The notes: generated by a model from the sequence alone, not told the origin. Shown: positions 1 to 8,283, counted from the first letter of the stretch. The stretch: DNA of 44,577 bases from a virus (IMGVR_UViG_3300002137_000253:1-44577), one strand, 5' to 3'. A program made the numbers and translations.

Positions 1-1055
1 CTCCTTCCTCGAACTGGAACCTCGTCGGAGGATATTACGAGGGATCCTTTACGATACCCGCTAACCTGGTAGACTCTACTAAGCGCTATAAGATCGGAGT
101 CCTCTCCCCGGTATTAACCGATCCGGCGAGCGTCTTCCAGTACGTACAGCCCTACCTAAAGACTACGACTACGACGGCCGACGGGATTCAACCGCCTTGC
201 GACTTCGCTATCGAGGGAACCGTCCAGGACTACGACGGATCTTGGAGTACGACCTTAATCGAGAACGCCGCCCCAGGAGATCGCTATCGTATCTGTGCGA
301 AGATCGATAAGTCGGTATACGAGAGTTGCGCCGGTATCGGTTCATTCTGGAACGATATAGGGAGCTTTACGATGAAAGTCTACCCGGAGGGCTCTCCCCT
401 GGCGCCGATCTATACGAAGACCGTCTTTAGGGATCCACTTACAGCGAATGGCTTCCCGTTCGCGAAGAAGTTCTCCTACGAGGAAGTAGGCGACGACTTT
501 ACCGTATGCTTCGACTTTCGGGCTATGATCCTAAACTCCCAGGGACTCGCGGACTTCGCGAACGATAGGATCGTCTTCGAATGGCAATTTAAGTTTAACT
601 ACTACGGATCTCCTTCCTGGAGTACGATCTACCTCTATAAGTTTACGTTCGATTTTAACCAGTACGACAATCTCGTAACCTCTCCGGCTAGGAAGATCCT
701 CTCTATCCTTTACTTCGACGCGAATACCGGCCTACCTATCGGCCAGAGCTGTGATAGAGGCCGCGTACTTATCGAGATAAAACTCGACGCCGGACACGGT
801 TCGGACGGATCGAATATAAGAGTCCGGGGACTCCTGGATCGAGATACCTACGGCGTAACCCTTATCTCCGACCAGGCTCTAAAAGAGAGGGACGGATACG
901 TATCTCCGGAAGGCTTTACCCAGAGGGAGGACGATCCTATCGAGTATATCGACGAGTACTTCGACGTAAACGGAATGGCTCGTATGATAGTAGACCTCGA
1001 TCTTATCGACGATCCCCAGACCCGGAGAGTAATAGCGATCCAGAGACCAGTATAA
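1..1055 (+). CDS. Tail/virion protein, C-terminal part (cut by window start)
   Basis: Frame 3 is open from the first base and encodes the last ~350 residues of the 660-residue protein that is complete at 42332-44314. The ATG at 372 is internal, not a real start. The sequence is rich in aromatic and acidic residues and looks beta-rich; I recognise no enzymatic motif. Relative to the full copy it carries A/E, R/K, A/E, F/V and A/V substitutions, all within 403-463. Its place after the tape measure and tail-tip genes (reading across the circle) suggests a distal tail or receptor-contacting component; that role is inferred from context. Confidence 0.85.
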   Translation, partial: PSSNWNLVGGYYEGSFTIPANLVDSTKRYKIGVLSPVLTDPASVFQYVQPYLKTTTTTADGIQPPCDFAIEGTVQDYDGSWSTTLIENAAPGDRYRICAKIDKSVYESCAGIGSFWNDIGSFTMKVYPEGSPLAPIYTKTVFRDPLTANGFPFAKKFSYEEVGDDFTVCFDFRAMILNSQGLADFANDRIVFEWQFKFNYYGSPSWSTIYLYKFTFDFNQYDNLVTSPARKILSILYFDANTGLPIGQSCDRGRVLIEIKLDAGHGSDGSNIRVRGLLDRDTYGVTLISDQALKERDGYVSPEGFTQREDDPIEYIDEYFDVNGMARMIVDLDLIDDPQTRRVIAIQRPV

Positions 1056-1065
1056 GAATTGAGAG

Positions 1066-1094
1066 CCACAGGAGAACGATCTCGGGATCTGTGG
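1066..1094 (+). other. Intergenic RNA hairpin before the 394-residue virion gene
   Basis: CCACAG (1066-1071) pairs with CTGTGG (1089-1094), and inside it GAGA pairs with TCTC around an ACGA loop. An A-rich stretch follows, leading to the ATG at 1153. There is no T-tract, so it is not a standard terminator. It may be an RNA processing or stability element between two tail genes. The same structure recurs at 44325-44353 in the second copy of the overlap. Confidence 0.4.
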
Positions 1095-1152
1095 TAACTA
1101 TACCCGGGAAAAAAGAGATAACAGCCACAGCGCTAAAAAAGAATAAAATAAT

Positions 1153-2337
1153 ATGAGCCTCCAGTACGTAGACTTAACTCCAAGCCCAGAGACTCCGGCG
1201 GATACCGGAGCGACTACTCGATACCGACTTCTTCCTTCCCAGGTCGATTGCCCGGTATGTCCTATCGAGGTATGCGAAACCTGTTGCCCGGCCGAACTGG
1301 GAGCGCCTCATTACGTGGCGGACGGGGACGATATCCACCTTCAATTCTTTTTCGAGGATCTCGTTAACTCAGACCCCGAAAACCCTACTCTCGGATGGAG
1401 GAAGACCGGAGACTCTCCCGGGGACTACTGGCTCGAGCTAGGTCTATACGACCAGAACGGTAACTTAGTGAGCGCGAATATAGACTTCTTCGCCGACGCC
1501 TGGAGCGTCTGGCATAACGGGAGCCAGTCGGTACAGAACGTAGTTATTAAACTGGGGACACGCTTGGAAAATTATTCTTGCTTCCATTTCTGTGTAAAGA
1601 TCTTCTCCCCTAGCCTCGTCGAGTATATAACCGTCGAGCTAGTTACTGGAGCCCTACCGGATTCTAGCGGATACGAAGAGGGGGATACTATACTCGTAGG
1701 AGATGTTCTTTATACTATCGTAAACGGAGCTTGGAAAGGAAATGGAGTACAGACTCCAGGGACTTTGGTATACGAAGCTACTACCGGCCAGTGGTATACC
1801 GTAACCTCTCCAGGACTCGTAGAGAAGATCGAGCGCCCGGAAGTAGTAAGTAACCCTACCGGAGTATCTACGAACTGTTGTACGGCTCCCTATCGTAAGA
1901 TCCTATGCGAGAGCTCCGTCGAGGTCTGTACGGATAGAACTAGCGGGAAGGATTGTAAAGGAAGAGACTACTCTCGCCCTACTGGAGGAGTCCTTGGAGG
2001 AAGCCGCTCGAGCCAGTTCCAGTACTGTAAGCGCTTCCCTGGGTCTCTGGAGCCTATCGCTTATCCTGTTACTCGAGAGTTATCCGAAGACGGCGTACTT
2101 ATCCAGGGAGGATATAGCGAGAGAGCTCGACTACGTACTTCCGGGATCTGTCGATACGACGCGGAGGATATAGCGGCCGTCCTGGGATCGGAAGGCTTTA
2201 CTATCGACGGGGAGATCTGGGATACAGTAACCGACGTCGAACGGAATAACGAGAACGGGATCCTCTGGTATCTGGATATAACTCTAGGCCGCGAGATCTG
2301 CGAAGGGACGAAGGACTGTAACTTCTCCTTCGAGTAA
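1153..2337 (+). CDS. Cys-rich virion protein, probable tail/baseplate component
   Basis: A 394-residue protein of unrecognised family. Near the N-terminus is a Cys cluster (CPVCPIEVCETCC), with further Cys pairs around residues 240-275 and near the C-terminus. The middle has a stretch (GDTILVGDVLYTIVNGAW) that resembles one in the 605-residue protein at 13269 (RHILVGDTVWQAQNG), and both are followed or preceded by a PGLV motif, so the two proteins may share a small fibre-type domain. It lies between the distal tail protein and the putative tail tube gene. A structural role comes from context. The ATG at 1153 follows an A/T-rich leader typical of Bacteroidota. Confidence 0.75.
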   Translation: MSLQYVDLTPSPETPADTGATTRYRLLPSQVDCPVCPIEVCETCCPAELGAPHYVADGDDIHLQFFFEDLVNSDPENPTLGWRKTGDSPGDYWLELGLYDQNGNLVSANIDFFADAWSVWHNGSQSVQNVVIKLGTRLENYSCFHFCVKIFSPSLVEYITVELVTGALPDSSGYEEGDTILVGDVLYTIVNGAWKGNGVQTPGTLVYEATTGQWYTVTSPGLVEKIERPEVVSNPTGVSTNCCTAPYRKILCESSVEVCTDRTSGKDCKGRDYSRPTGGVLGGSRSSQFQYCKRFPGSLEPIAYPVTRELSEDGVLIQGGYSERARLRTSGICRYDAEDIAAVLGSEGFTIDGEIWDTVTDVERNNENGILWYLDITLGREICEGTKDCNFSFE

Positions 2338-2345
2338 AAGAAGAA

Positions 2346-2359
2346 TTTCATATCTTTAC
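2346..2359 (+). promoter_or_regulatory. Promoter, TTCATATCTTTAC type
   Basis: TTTCATATCTTTAC contains TATCTTTA at 2351-2358, close to the Bacteroidota -7 consensus TAnnTTTG. The same 13-mer occurs at 7946, 15091 and 32332, with close variants elsewhere, always before or near a gene start. It would give the putative tail tube gene its own transcript with a ~95-base leader. I see no convincing -33 box. Confidence 0.65.
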
Positions 2360-2371
2360 CCTGTTGATCTC

Positions 2372-2425
2372 TATACGTGCGTCCAGAGATTCGACTCCCC
2401 GAGGCGAGCCGCCGAGCCTAAGAAA
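2372..2425 (+). promoter_or_regulatory. Conserved 5' leader element, copy A
   Basis: This leader shares TATACG, then GTCCAGAGATT, then GAGCCTAAGAAA with the leader of the major capsid gene (9213-9264). In both, AGGC can pair with the GCCT of GAGCCTAAG to form a short stem. Here a GGCG-AGC-CGCC hairpin lies inside that stem. Only these two genes, both expected to be highly expressed, carry it. It may be an mRNA-stabilising or translation-enhancing leader. Confidence 0.55.
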
Positions 2426-2457
2426 GATACGGCGCTACTCAAAAACCCTATACGATT

Positions 2458-3012
2458 ATGGCTATTTATTGCCCTAGCGGATGCGCGTCGGTATTACCCG
2501 CCGCTCCCCAGTCCGGTTGTAATATCGTAACCCGCCCCGGAGGAGTCGGTCGCCTTATCTTTATGAAATGCGACGTCGAATTTACCGACATTACCGACTT
2601 GGCCGAGTGGTCTACGAAAATGGCGGCCGACGAGGTACACGCCTCCCCGGAGATTAAAGGATCAAAGCCCAAGGCTTCGTTTACGAAGAAGAAGGTCGCG
2701 TCCTGTCGTCCCGAGAAGGTGGTATCGGCTACGAAGTCGATCCAGTTTACGGACGCGAATGCGGATAACACCAACTTCGCGGACTACGCCTTTTGGAACC
2801 ATATCCAGACCAACGCTGAGACGTTACAGTTCGCATATATTACGTGCGACAATCTTCTCTACGGCTTTATCGGAGACTTCGCGATCGAGATCGACGATAC
2901 CCGTCCGGATACAGACCAGGAAGAGGCTCTCTTTGATGGGACTATCACCTGGGAAGGCCTCCTTATGGAAGTCCCTCAACAGATACCAGGACTGTACGAT
3001 ATCCTAGTCTAA
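2458..3012 (+). CDS. Putative major tail tube protein
   Basis: A 184-residue protein with its own promoter and a long leader shared with the major capsid gene, which suggests a very abundant virion protein. The sequence has the moderate size and alternating beta-strand look of tail tube proteins, with an acidic C-terminal half and an N-terminal Cys patch. I recognise no decisive motif. A head decoration protein is the alternative, but its position directly after the tail genes and before the portal favours the tube. The start at 2458 follows AACCCTATACGATTATG, one of a recurring set of start contexts in this genome. Confidence 0.55.
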   Translation: MAIYCPSGCASVLPAAPQSGCNIVTRPGGVGRLIFMKCDVEFTDITDLAEWSTKMAADEVHASPEIKGSKPKASFTKKKVASCRPEKVVSATKSIQFTDANADNTNFADYAFWNHIQTNAETLQFAYITCDNLLYGFIGDFAIEIDDTRPDTDQEEALFDGTITWEGLLMEVPQQIPGLYDILV

Positions 3013-3016
3013 CCCT

Positions 3017-4753
3017 ATGTTTGAGATAGACGACTATATCGCTCGCTTCTCTCGTTATCCCGTCCCAGTTGCTCGCGAGCACTGGGTTCGGGAGCACGAG
3101 AATGTAAGCGTTCACAGTAGAGCCCTAAAGCCTACTAAGCTGATCGATAAACGTAGACCCTTTGAGGACGACGGTATTAAGGAGTACCGGATAGATGCCT
3201 ACGAACCTATAACGGCCGATGTCTTCGGTCGGGCTATTAACAACCTTCAAAGAATTATGTCCGGGAGCCAGGTCTCCGTCGAGATCGATAAGGATCTCCG
3301 CGAGTACCTCGACCGCCCGGGCTTCGACGGCTTTGACTTCTCGACGTTTATCAATAAGAGAGTGATCCGTCGAATGATCGAAGACCCGAACGGCGTCCTC
3401 CTCTGGTGGCCTACCGGAAAGGGCGTAACCCTAGCGAACGATAAAGTCGACGTCGAGCCGAAGCTCATACTCTCTACTCAAATAAAGCATTTCGACGCGA
3501 ACGTCTTTACCTACCTCTCTAGCGAGAAGTCCCTGGTAAAAGTCCAGGAAGAAGGTAAGACCGTCGAGAGATACGAGGGGAAAGTCTTCTATATCGTAAC
3601 GAAGTCGAGCTACTATAAGTACTCCCAGTTCGGAGAAAAGAGTAAGGATAGGTTCGAGCTCGAGCTACATTACGATCATAAACTCGACGCCCTTCCGCTA
3701 GTAGTTCTAGGAGGCGAAGAAGCGGAAGAGATTAAGAAGAACGGCGATAGCCTGGTATATCTTAAGAGCTACTTCCACGCGGCCGTTCCATTCGCGAATG
3801 AAGCAATACGCCAGTTCAGCGACCACCAGGGAATAATGGTGACCTCCGCCTTCCCTATACGGGAGATCGAGGAGATACCTTGCCCCGAAGACGGTTGTAA
3901 TAACGGTATCCGGAGTATCGTCGACGAAGTTAACGGATCCGAAACAGTAAACCAGAAGGAATGCTCTACCTGTAAAGGAAAGGGCTATATCGTACCGATG
4001 TCTCCCTACGGCGTACTAACCAGGAAGAAAGGCTCCGGAATAATGGAGAAGGATAAAGATAGCAGCGCCCCGATGATGAGATATATCTCTCCTCCGGTAG
4101 AGATAGTAAGATATAGCGGGGAGCACTGGATGGAGCTCCTTAAAAAAGCGGAGAAGGCTCTCAATCTTCTTTTTATCGAAGAAGCCCAGAGCGGAAAAGC
4201 GAAGGAGATCGATAGAGAGGATAAGGTCGCACAGCTCGATAAGATAGGCGCGAACGTCTTTAAGAATATCGTCTATAACTCGATCCGCTTAATCGATAAG
4301 CTCCGTAACCTGGGAGCCGGTAAAGGAAAGAGTATATCGATAACTCTCCCTTCGACTTTTAAGACGAAGACGGAGCACGAGCTTATAGAGGAGATGGCAA
4401 CCCTACGCGATAAGAACGCCCCGAGCTTCCTACTAGCCCAGGCTACGATCGACTACGTAAAGAAGCGCTACTCTGGGAACCGATCGATCCAGAGAGCTAT
4501 CGACTTCCTAGCCCAGTACGACCCAATCTTCTACTTAACCCAGGCCGAGAAAGACGGGCTCCTGGCTTCGACTGTAATTACTGAGGAGCAACACGGTAAG
4601 AGTTTATACTCCTTCTCCGTCGTTACTTCCGTAGCTTCTGAAATGGGCGAAGAGTTCCTTACCGAATCCTTCGAGACTATCCAGAAGAAGGTCGACGCTA
4701 TACTCGTACCTATGATCCAGACCTCCCGGCCTCCTATCGAGCCCGGAACGTGA
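3017..4753 (+). CDS. Portal protein with zinc-hairpin insertion
   Basis: A 578-residue protein, in the size range of portals, placed directly before a MuF-like head protein, as portals usually are. The middle and C-terminal parts (residues ~360-450) carry the long helices and mixed charge typical of portal stem and wing regions. It has a DnaJ-like zinc hairpin: C289 and C294, then C316 and C319 in a CSTCKGKG motif (CxxCxGxG). That is unusual for a portal. The gene begins four bases after the previous stop and overlaps the next gene, which starts with GTG. The call rests mainly on size, position and general sequence character. Confidence 0.65.
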   Translation: MFEIDDYIARFSRYPVPVAREHWVREHENVSVHSRALKPTKLIDKRRPFEDDGIKEYRIDAYEPITADVFGRAINNLQRIMSGSQVSVEIDKDLREYLDRPGFDGFDFSTFINKRVIRRMIEDPNGVLLWWPTGKGVTLANDKVDVEPKLILSTQIKHFDANVFTYLSSEKSLVKVQEEGKTVERYEGKVFYIVTKSSYYKYSQFGEKSKDRFELELHYDHKLDALPLVVLGGEEAEEIKKNGDSLVYLKSYFHAAVPFANEAIRQFSDHQGIMVTSAFPIREIEEIPCPEDGCNNGIRSIVDEVNGSETVNQKECSTCKGKGYIVPMSPYGVLTRKKGSGIMEKDKDSSAPMMRYISPPVEIVRYSGEHWMELLKKAEKALNLLFIEEAQSGKAKEIDREDKVAQLDKIGANVFKNIVYNSIRLIDKLRNLGAGKGKSISITLPSTFKTKTEHELIEEMATLRDKNAPSFLLAQATIDYVKKRYSGNRSIQRAIDFLAQYDPIFYLTQAEKDGLLASTVITEEQHGKSLYSFSVVTSVASEMGEEFLTESFETIQKKVDAILVPMIQTSRPPIEPGT

Positions 4754-6462
4754 ACGACTTAATCGATCTAAATATCCGGCTAATGGACGACGCCGAAGCG
4801 CGTCTCCTGGGATCCATCGAGGAAGTAGAAGCCGAGATCTGGAACCGCGTGCGCGAGATCCTCTTCCAGTTTAAGACGAAGGACGGATACTTCGTGCCCG
4901 ACGAAATGAACGCGACCCTAGTTAACTCCCTAAAGCGGGAGCTCCGGACGATCTTAAAGAGTACATCCTTCCCTAGTAAGGTAGACGACTTCCTTGCGAG
5001 CTTCGACGAGATAGGGGAGAACGTCCAGGCGATACACCAGGATCTTAACGGGATCCGAGTACCTCAGAACCTAGTAAACCGCCAGAAGTTAATCGCGATA
5101 TCGAATACGATGGACAACCTTCTGGAGAGTAACGTATCCGCCCGCTTCGTAGATCCTATAAAACGGAGCCTATTTAACCACGTAAACTTCGGGAGCGGAG
5201 TCCTGGACGCCGAGGCTGATCTTCGCCGGACTATAATCTCACAGGGAGGAGACGCCGGTGTACTTCGTCGATGGGTTGGCCAGGTAGCCAGGGACTCGAT
5301 ACAGCAATACGAGGGAGGTATTAACCGGAAAGTCGCCGAAGAGTTCGGCCTTACTAACTGGATCTATGTCGGTGCGACTGGAGGCGTAACCCGTAAACAG
5401 TGCGCCCGTTGGATGCGTATCGGAACGATCGAAGGGAAGAACCTCCAGGCCGAGATCTCTTGGGCTCAAAAGAACGGTTCCGGAATGATCCCAGGAACGA
5501 CTCCGGAGAACTTCCCCGTAAACCGAGGCGGCTATAACTGTCGGCATTCAGCTTATCCGACCAGGGCGAAGGAAGAAGACCCGAAGGCGAAGCCTCCAGT
5601 AAAAAGGAAGACGCCGGCGAAGAAGAAGGAAGCGGCTCCGACCGTAGACCAGGATCGCGCTAAGTCGATGATCCCGAAAATAAACCAGAAGGCTATTAAC
5701 CCGAGCCTCCCGCTTCGCTTCTGGAACCTATTTAAGGAGCCCGTAAAGTATAAGACGAATAACTCCCAGGGCTCCGCTCTGGTAGAGTATAGAGGACGCC
5801 CGGATCTTAACTACGTACAGATAAACACTAAGCGACATTCGCAAGGGACGGAGAACTCTATCTTCGCGCACGAGTACGGCCACGCGCTACATCAACAGCA
5901 TAAAGTATTTGGTAACAGCTCCTACGGACAGGGGGAACCCTGGCCAGAGTTCGAGGCCGCCTTCGCGAAGTCGAAGAAGGATATCGGCCTGGGCGACCTG
6001 GACGAGATACCGGAAGCGGCGGCTAATATCCTCGCGAATATTTTCCAGGAAATAGAGGAGGACTATACCTTCGAGTTTATGGGCAACCAGATAACCAGGA
6101 AGCGGAGAATAAACCCTACCAGGAAAAGGATCGCCGAAGAGAACGGACTAAAATACGGGAGCTCGCTAGAGGCCGAACACTGGGGAGCATTCGCTGATAC
6201 GATCGAGGCCTTAACGGCTTCGAGATACGGATACGGACACGGATCGGAGTACTTTAGAGACCCGAAGGCCTCCTTCTTCGGGGGGAGTATGACTAACGGA
6301 GAACGAATGCAGAGAGCCGAATACTTCGCCCACGCCTTCGAGAATAGATGGTACGAAGCGAACCCCTATACGAAGGCTCTCTTCCCAGAGCTCCAGGAAA
6401 CGATGGTAGCCTGGGCGGACGAGTTCGAGAGACTTGTATACCTTAAAAGAGTAGAAGAATGA
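4750..6462 (+). CDS. MuF-like head protein fused to a zinc metallopeptidase domain
   Basis: A 570-residue protein starting with GTG, overlapping the portal stop. The N-terminal ~280 residues resemble the Mu gpF/SPP1 gp7 minor head family; the hallmark is NRGGYNCRHS near residues 258-267. A Lys/Pro/Ala-rich linker follows (about 275-300). The C-terminal half carries a gluzincin-type HExxH (HEYGH, residues 374-378) and a second acidic helix AEYFAHAFE near 523-531 that could supply the third zinc ligand. MuF proteins with C-terminal toxin or peptidase domains are known and are thought to be injected or to process virion proteins. Which applies here is unknown. There is no separate prohead protease, so capsid maturation is a possible role. 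Confidence 0.75.
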   Translation: MNDLIDLNIRLMDDAEARLLGSIEEVEAEIWNRVREILFQFKTKDGYFVPDEMNATLVNSLKRELRTILKSTSFPSKVDDFLASFDEIGENVQAIHQDLNGIRVPQNLVNRQKLIAISNTMDNLLESNVSARFVDPIKRSLFNHVNFGSGVLDAEADLRRTIISQGGDAGVLRRWVGQVARDSIQQYEGGINRKVAEEFGLTNWIYVGATGGVTRKQCARWMRIGTIEGKNLQAEISWAQKNGSGMIPGTTPENFPVNRGGYNCRHSAYPTRAKEEDPKAKPPVKRKTPAKKKEAAPTVDQDRAKSMIPKINQKAINPSLPLRFWNLFKEPVKYKTNNSQGSALVEYRGRPDLNYVQINTKRHSQGTENSIFAHEYGHALHQQHKVFGNSSYGQGEPWPEFEAAFAKSKKDIGLGDLDEIPEAAANILANIFQEIEEDYTFEFMGNQITRKRRINPTRKRIAEENGLKYGSSLEAEHWGAFADTIEALTASRYGYGHGSEYFRDPKASFFGGSMTNGERMQRAEYFAHAFENRWYEANPYTKALFPELQETMVAWADEFERLVYLKRVEE

Positions 6463-6662
6463 CAGACCTACAAAAGTACCTAATAGTCTACCGTAGCGAC
6501 TACCCTACGGCGGAAGATCCCGAGAAGTACTTCTTATCCCTGGGATACGATCTTCTCCTGGATATCCTTAAAGAAGCGGCCGGTCGCGAGATCGTCTTTA
6601 CCTACGAAACCCAGGAGGGGATCCACGTAACGGATCCGACTCCTACTATCTCCTACCGATGA
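6459..6662 (+). CDS. Small acidic hypothetical protein
   Basis: A 67-residue soluble protein with no membrane segment and no motif I recognise. Its ATG overlaps the stop of the MuF fusion (ATGA), and its own stop overlaps the next start, so it is translationally coupled inside the late operon. The position at the head of the lysis cassette is suggestive, but with no hydrophobic segment it is not a holin. Confidence 0.7.
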   Translation: MTDLQKYLIVYRSDYPTAEDPEKYFLSLGYDLLLDILKEAAGREIVFTYETQEGIHVTDPTPTISYR

Positions 6663-7015
6663 AGAACCTAACTACGATCCTCCTCGTCCTAATAGCGGGC
6701 GCGGCTATCTACTGGGGAGTAACCCAAGACAGGAAGGCGAAGGCCTACCAGAGAACAGCGATAAAGACCTACGTATCCTCTAAGCTCGAAGCCAAGGCTA
6801 AGATACGGGAGAGCGAGGAGATCCTGGACTCGTTAAAACTGGCCGGAGAAGCGGCCGAAGCGCTCCTACTGGAGTACCTAGAAGAAGCTAACCGGGAGGG
6901 CAACCTCCGTAAAATAAACCAACGCTATGAAGAAGACATCGACCGTCTGCATAATTTTAGCGCTATTGAGCTTGTCGACTTCGTCGAGGCTCAACGCGCA
7001 AAGCGAAAGCCTTGA
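6659..7015 (+). CDS. Rz-like inner-membrane spanin (i-spanin) candidate
   Basis: A 118-residue protein with one N-terminal membrane segment (residues ~5-20) followed by a long charged helical region. This is the layout of Rz-type i-spanins, which span the periplasm of Gram-negative hosts as coiled coils. Its 3' end overlaps the next gene by 89 bases in a different frame, as Rz/Rz1 pairs often do, and an amidase endolysin follows. The family call rests on topology and position, since spanins share little sequence. Confidence 0.6.
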   Translation: MKNLTTILLVLIAGAAIYWGVTQDRKAKAYQRTAIKTYVSSKLEAKAKIRESEEILDSLKLAGEAAEALLLEYLEEANREGNLRKINQRYEEDIDRLHNFSAIELVDFVEAQRAKRKP

Positions 7016-7358
7016 AGTATCCAGGACGGACTCCGTAACCTTCGCCCGAGAGACCGCTCTCTATATGGCTACCCGTATGCTCGACGCCGATAAAGCCGAG
7101 GCCGAGCTCCAGCAGTTTAAGATCGCGAACGCTAGCCTCTACTCCGCCGTCGACGCCCTGTATATCCAGGTCGACGTCTGTAAAGCGGAGAAGGTAGAGC
7201 TCGTAAGAATTAACGACGAGCTCCGTCTATCCGACGCTACTTGCGAAGGCCAGATACAAATCTGGGTGGACGAAGCTAAACGCCAGGAGAAACAGAAGTG
7301 GATCTTCGGCGGATCCGGCGTAGGCCTGGCAATCCTATCGATAATCTTCTCCCGATGA
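6927..7358 (+). CDS. Exported lysis-cassette protein with C-terminal membrane segment (spanin partner candidate)
   Basis: A 143-residue protein with an N-terminal signal-like sequence (MKK, hydrophobic core, cleavage likely after LNA near residue 24), a charged helical middle, and a hydrophobic C-terminus (~127-141, ending IIFSR). It starts inside the preceding spanin-like gene and overlaps the amidase start as ATGA. It lacks a lipobox Cys, so it is not a classical Rz1 lipoprotein. Signal plus C-terminal anchor recalls unimolecular spanins or a second membrane-linked lysis factor. The exact role is uncertain. Confidence 0.55.
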   Translation: MKKTSTVCIILALLSLSTSSRLNAQSESLEVSRTDSVTFARETALYMATRMLDADKAEAELQQFKIANASLYSAVDALYIQVDVCKAEKVELVRINDELRLSDATCEGQIQIWVDEAKRQEKQKWIFGGSGVGLAILSIIFSR

Positions 7359-7945
7359 GTAAGCCGAAGAAGTTCGAGTTCCTTATCTGGCATTGCACAG
7401 CTACCAGAGAAGGCCGGCCGGTAACGAGGCAGCACCTAGAAGAGTGGCATTTGAGCCCGCGAAACTTACCAGGAGGAGGAGTAAGGTATCGAGGTAAAGA
7501 CTACGGAAGTAGAAGAGATCTACCGAAGGACTTCCTAAACGGGAAACCGATAGCGGACTTAAACGGTCGCGGATGGGATCGCCTGGGATACTCGGCGCTC
7601 TTCCATATTAACGGGAAGGTCGAGATCCTCCAGGAATGGAACCAGGACGAATGGATCGACGCCGGAGAGATAACCTACGGAGCCTCTGGCTTTAACTCGA
7701 GGGCTCGGCATTTCGCATACGTAGGAGGGACAGATCTAAAGACTGGAGAAGCTAAAGATACCAGGACGCCGGAGCAGCTTCTAGCGATGGAGATCTTTAC
7801 CTATAACCAGATGGATCTCAATCCCGATTTACAGATTCTAGGCCATAACCAGGTAGCGAATAAGGGTTGCCCGTCCTTCCGCGTCCCCGACTGGCTCCGC
7901 TCTCTCAGTATACCGGAGAAGAATATCTACGACAAATGGGGATAA
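7355..7945 (+). CDS. Endolysin: N-acetylmuramoyl-L-alanine amidase (Amidase_2/T7 lysozyme type)
   Basis: A 196-residue zinc amidase expected to cut the MurNAc-L-Ala bond of peptidoglycan at lysis. Zinc ligands fitting the T7 lysozyme pattern are visible: H13 in LIWHCTA, H164 in LGHNQ and C172 in GCPSF. There is no signal peptide, so release would need a holin or spanin route. I start it at 7355, an ATG overlapping the previous stop, rather than at an upstream in-frame codon at 7298 that would sit deep inside the preceding gene. It closes the lysis cassette; a new promoter follows immediately. Confidence 0.88.
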   Translation: MSKPKKFEFLIWHCTATREGRPVTRQHLEEWHLSPRNLPGGGVRYRGKDYGSRRDLPKDFLNGKPIADLNGRGWDRLGYSALFHINGKVEILQEWNQDEWIDAGEITYGASGFNSRARHFAYVGGTDLKTGEAKDTRTPEQLLAMEIFTYNQMDLNPDLQILGHNQVANKGCPSFRVPDWLRSLSIPEKNIYDKWG

Positions 7946-7958
7946 TTCATATCTTTAC
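7946..7958 (+). promoter_or_regulatory. Promoter, TTCATATCTTTAC type
   Basis: An exact copy of the genome's promoter-like 13-mer (-7 box TATCTTTA) lies just past the amidase stop, 21 bases before the ATG at 7980. It should start the scaffold-capsid transcript. Confidence 0.65.
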
Positions 7959-7979
7959 GGAGAACTTTAATAAGTATTT

Positions 7980-8264
7980 ATGAAACAGATCGTGATCCTG
8001 GACAAAGAAACCGGGAAAACATTTAAGGCCTCAGAGGCCGCTTGGAAGTCTACCTACTCGACCATAAAGTCGAAGGCCGGGAAGACTCGCTACGAGATCG
8101 TAACTTCTGAGAAGAAGAAGAGCGAAGCCGCTACGGCCGCCCAATTGATCGAGCAGATCAAAACTATGGAGGAAGTGCCTCGCCTCCAGGAACTCGTCGA
8201 GGACTCACGTAAAACAGTTCGAGAAGCGGCGGAAGCTCGTATCGAAGAACTGGGAAACGAGTAA
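7980..8264 (+). CDS. Small charged helical protein before the scaffold
   Basis: A 94-residue, Lys/Glu-rich, predicted helical protein of unknown family. It is the first gene after a strong promoter and lies directly before the scaffold gene, with a perfect 7-bp hairpin overlapping its stop. A head assembly or DNA-associated role is possible from position only. Confidence 0.75.
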   Translation: MKQIVILDKETGKTFKASEAAWKSTYSTIKSKAGKTRYEIVTSEKKKSEAATAAQLIEQIKTMEEVPRLQELVEDSRKTVREAAEARIEELGNE

Positions 8265-8283
8265 GGAGCCGGAAATGCTCCTT
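8263..8283 (+). other. Intergenic hairpin before the scaffold gene
   Basis: AAGGAGC (8263-8269) and GCTCCTT (8277-8283) form a perfect 7-bp stem with a 7-base loop. It is not followed by a T-run, so it is more likely an RNA processing or stability element, or a leaky attenuator, than a strong terminator. It could lower scaffold expression relative to the upstream gene. Confidence 0.45.

Larger units (their letters stand above)
1..1318. repeat. Terminal direct repeat, copy 1 (assembly overlap of a circular genome)
   Basis: This stretch matches 43260-44577 along its whole length with an offset of 43,259, which gives the unit genome length. I count nine mismatches, all between bases 344 and 463 (344, 403, 413, 430, 438, 440, 445, 459, 463); the other ~1.2 kb look identical. 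It spans the end of one virion gene and the start of the next, as expected when a circular or circularly permuted genome is cut at an arbitrary point. A true long terminal repeat is possible but less likely, because it cuts through two genes. Confidence 0.9.
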
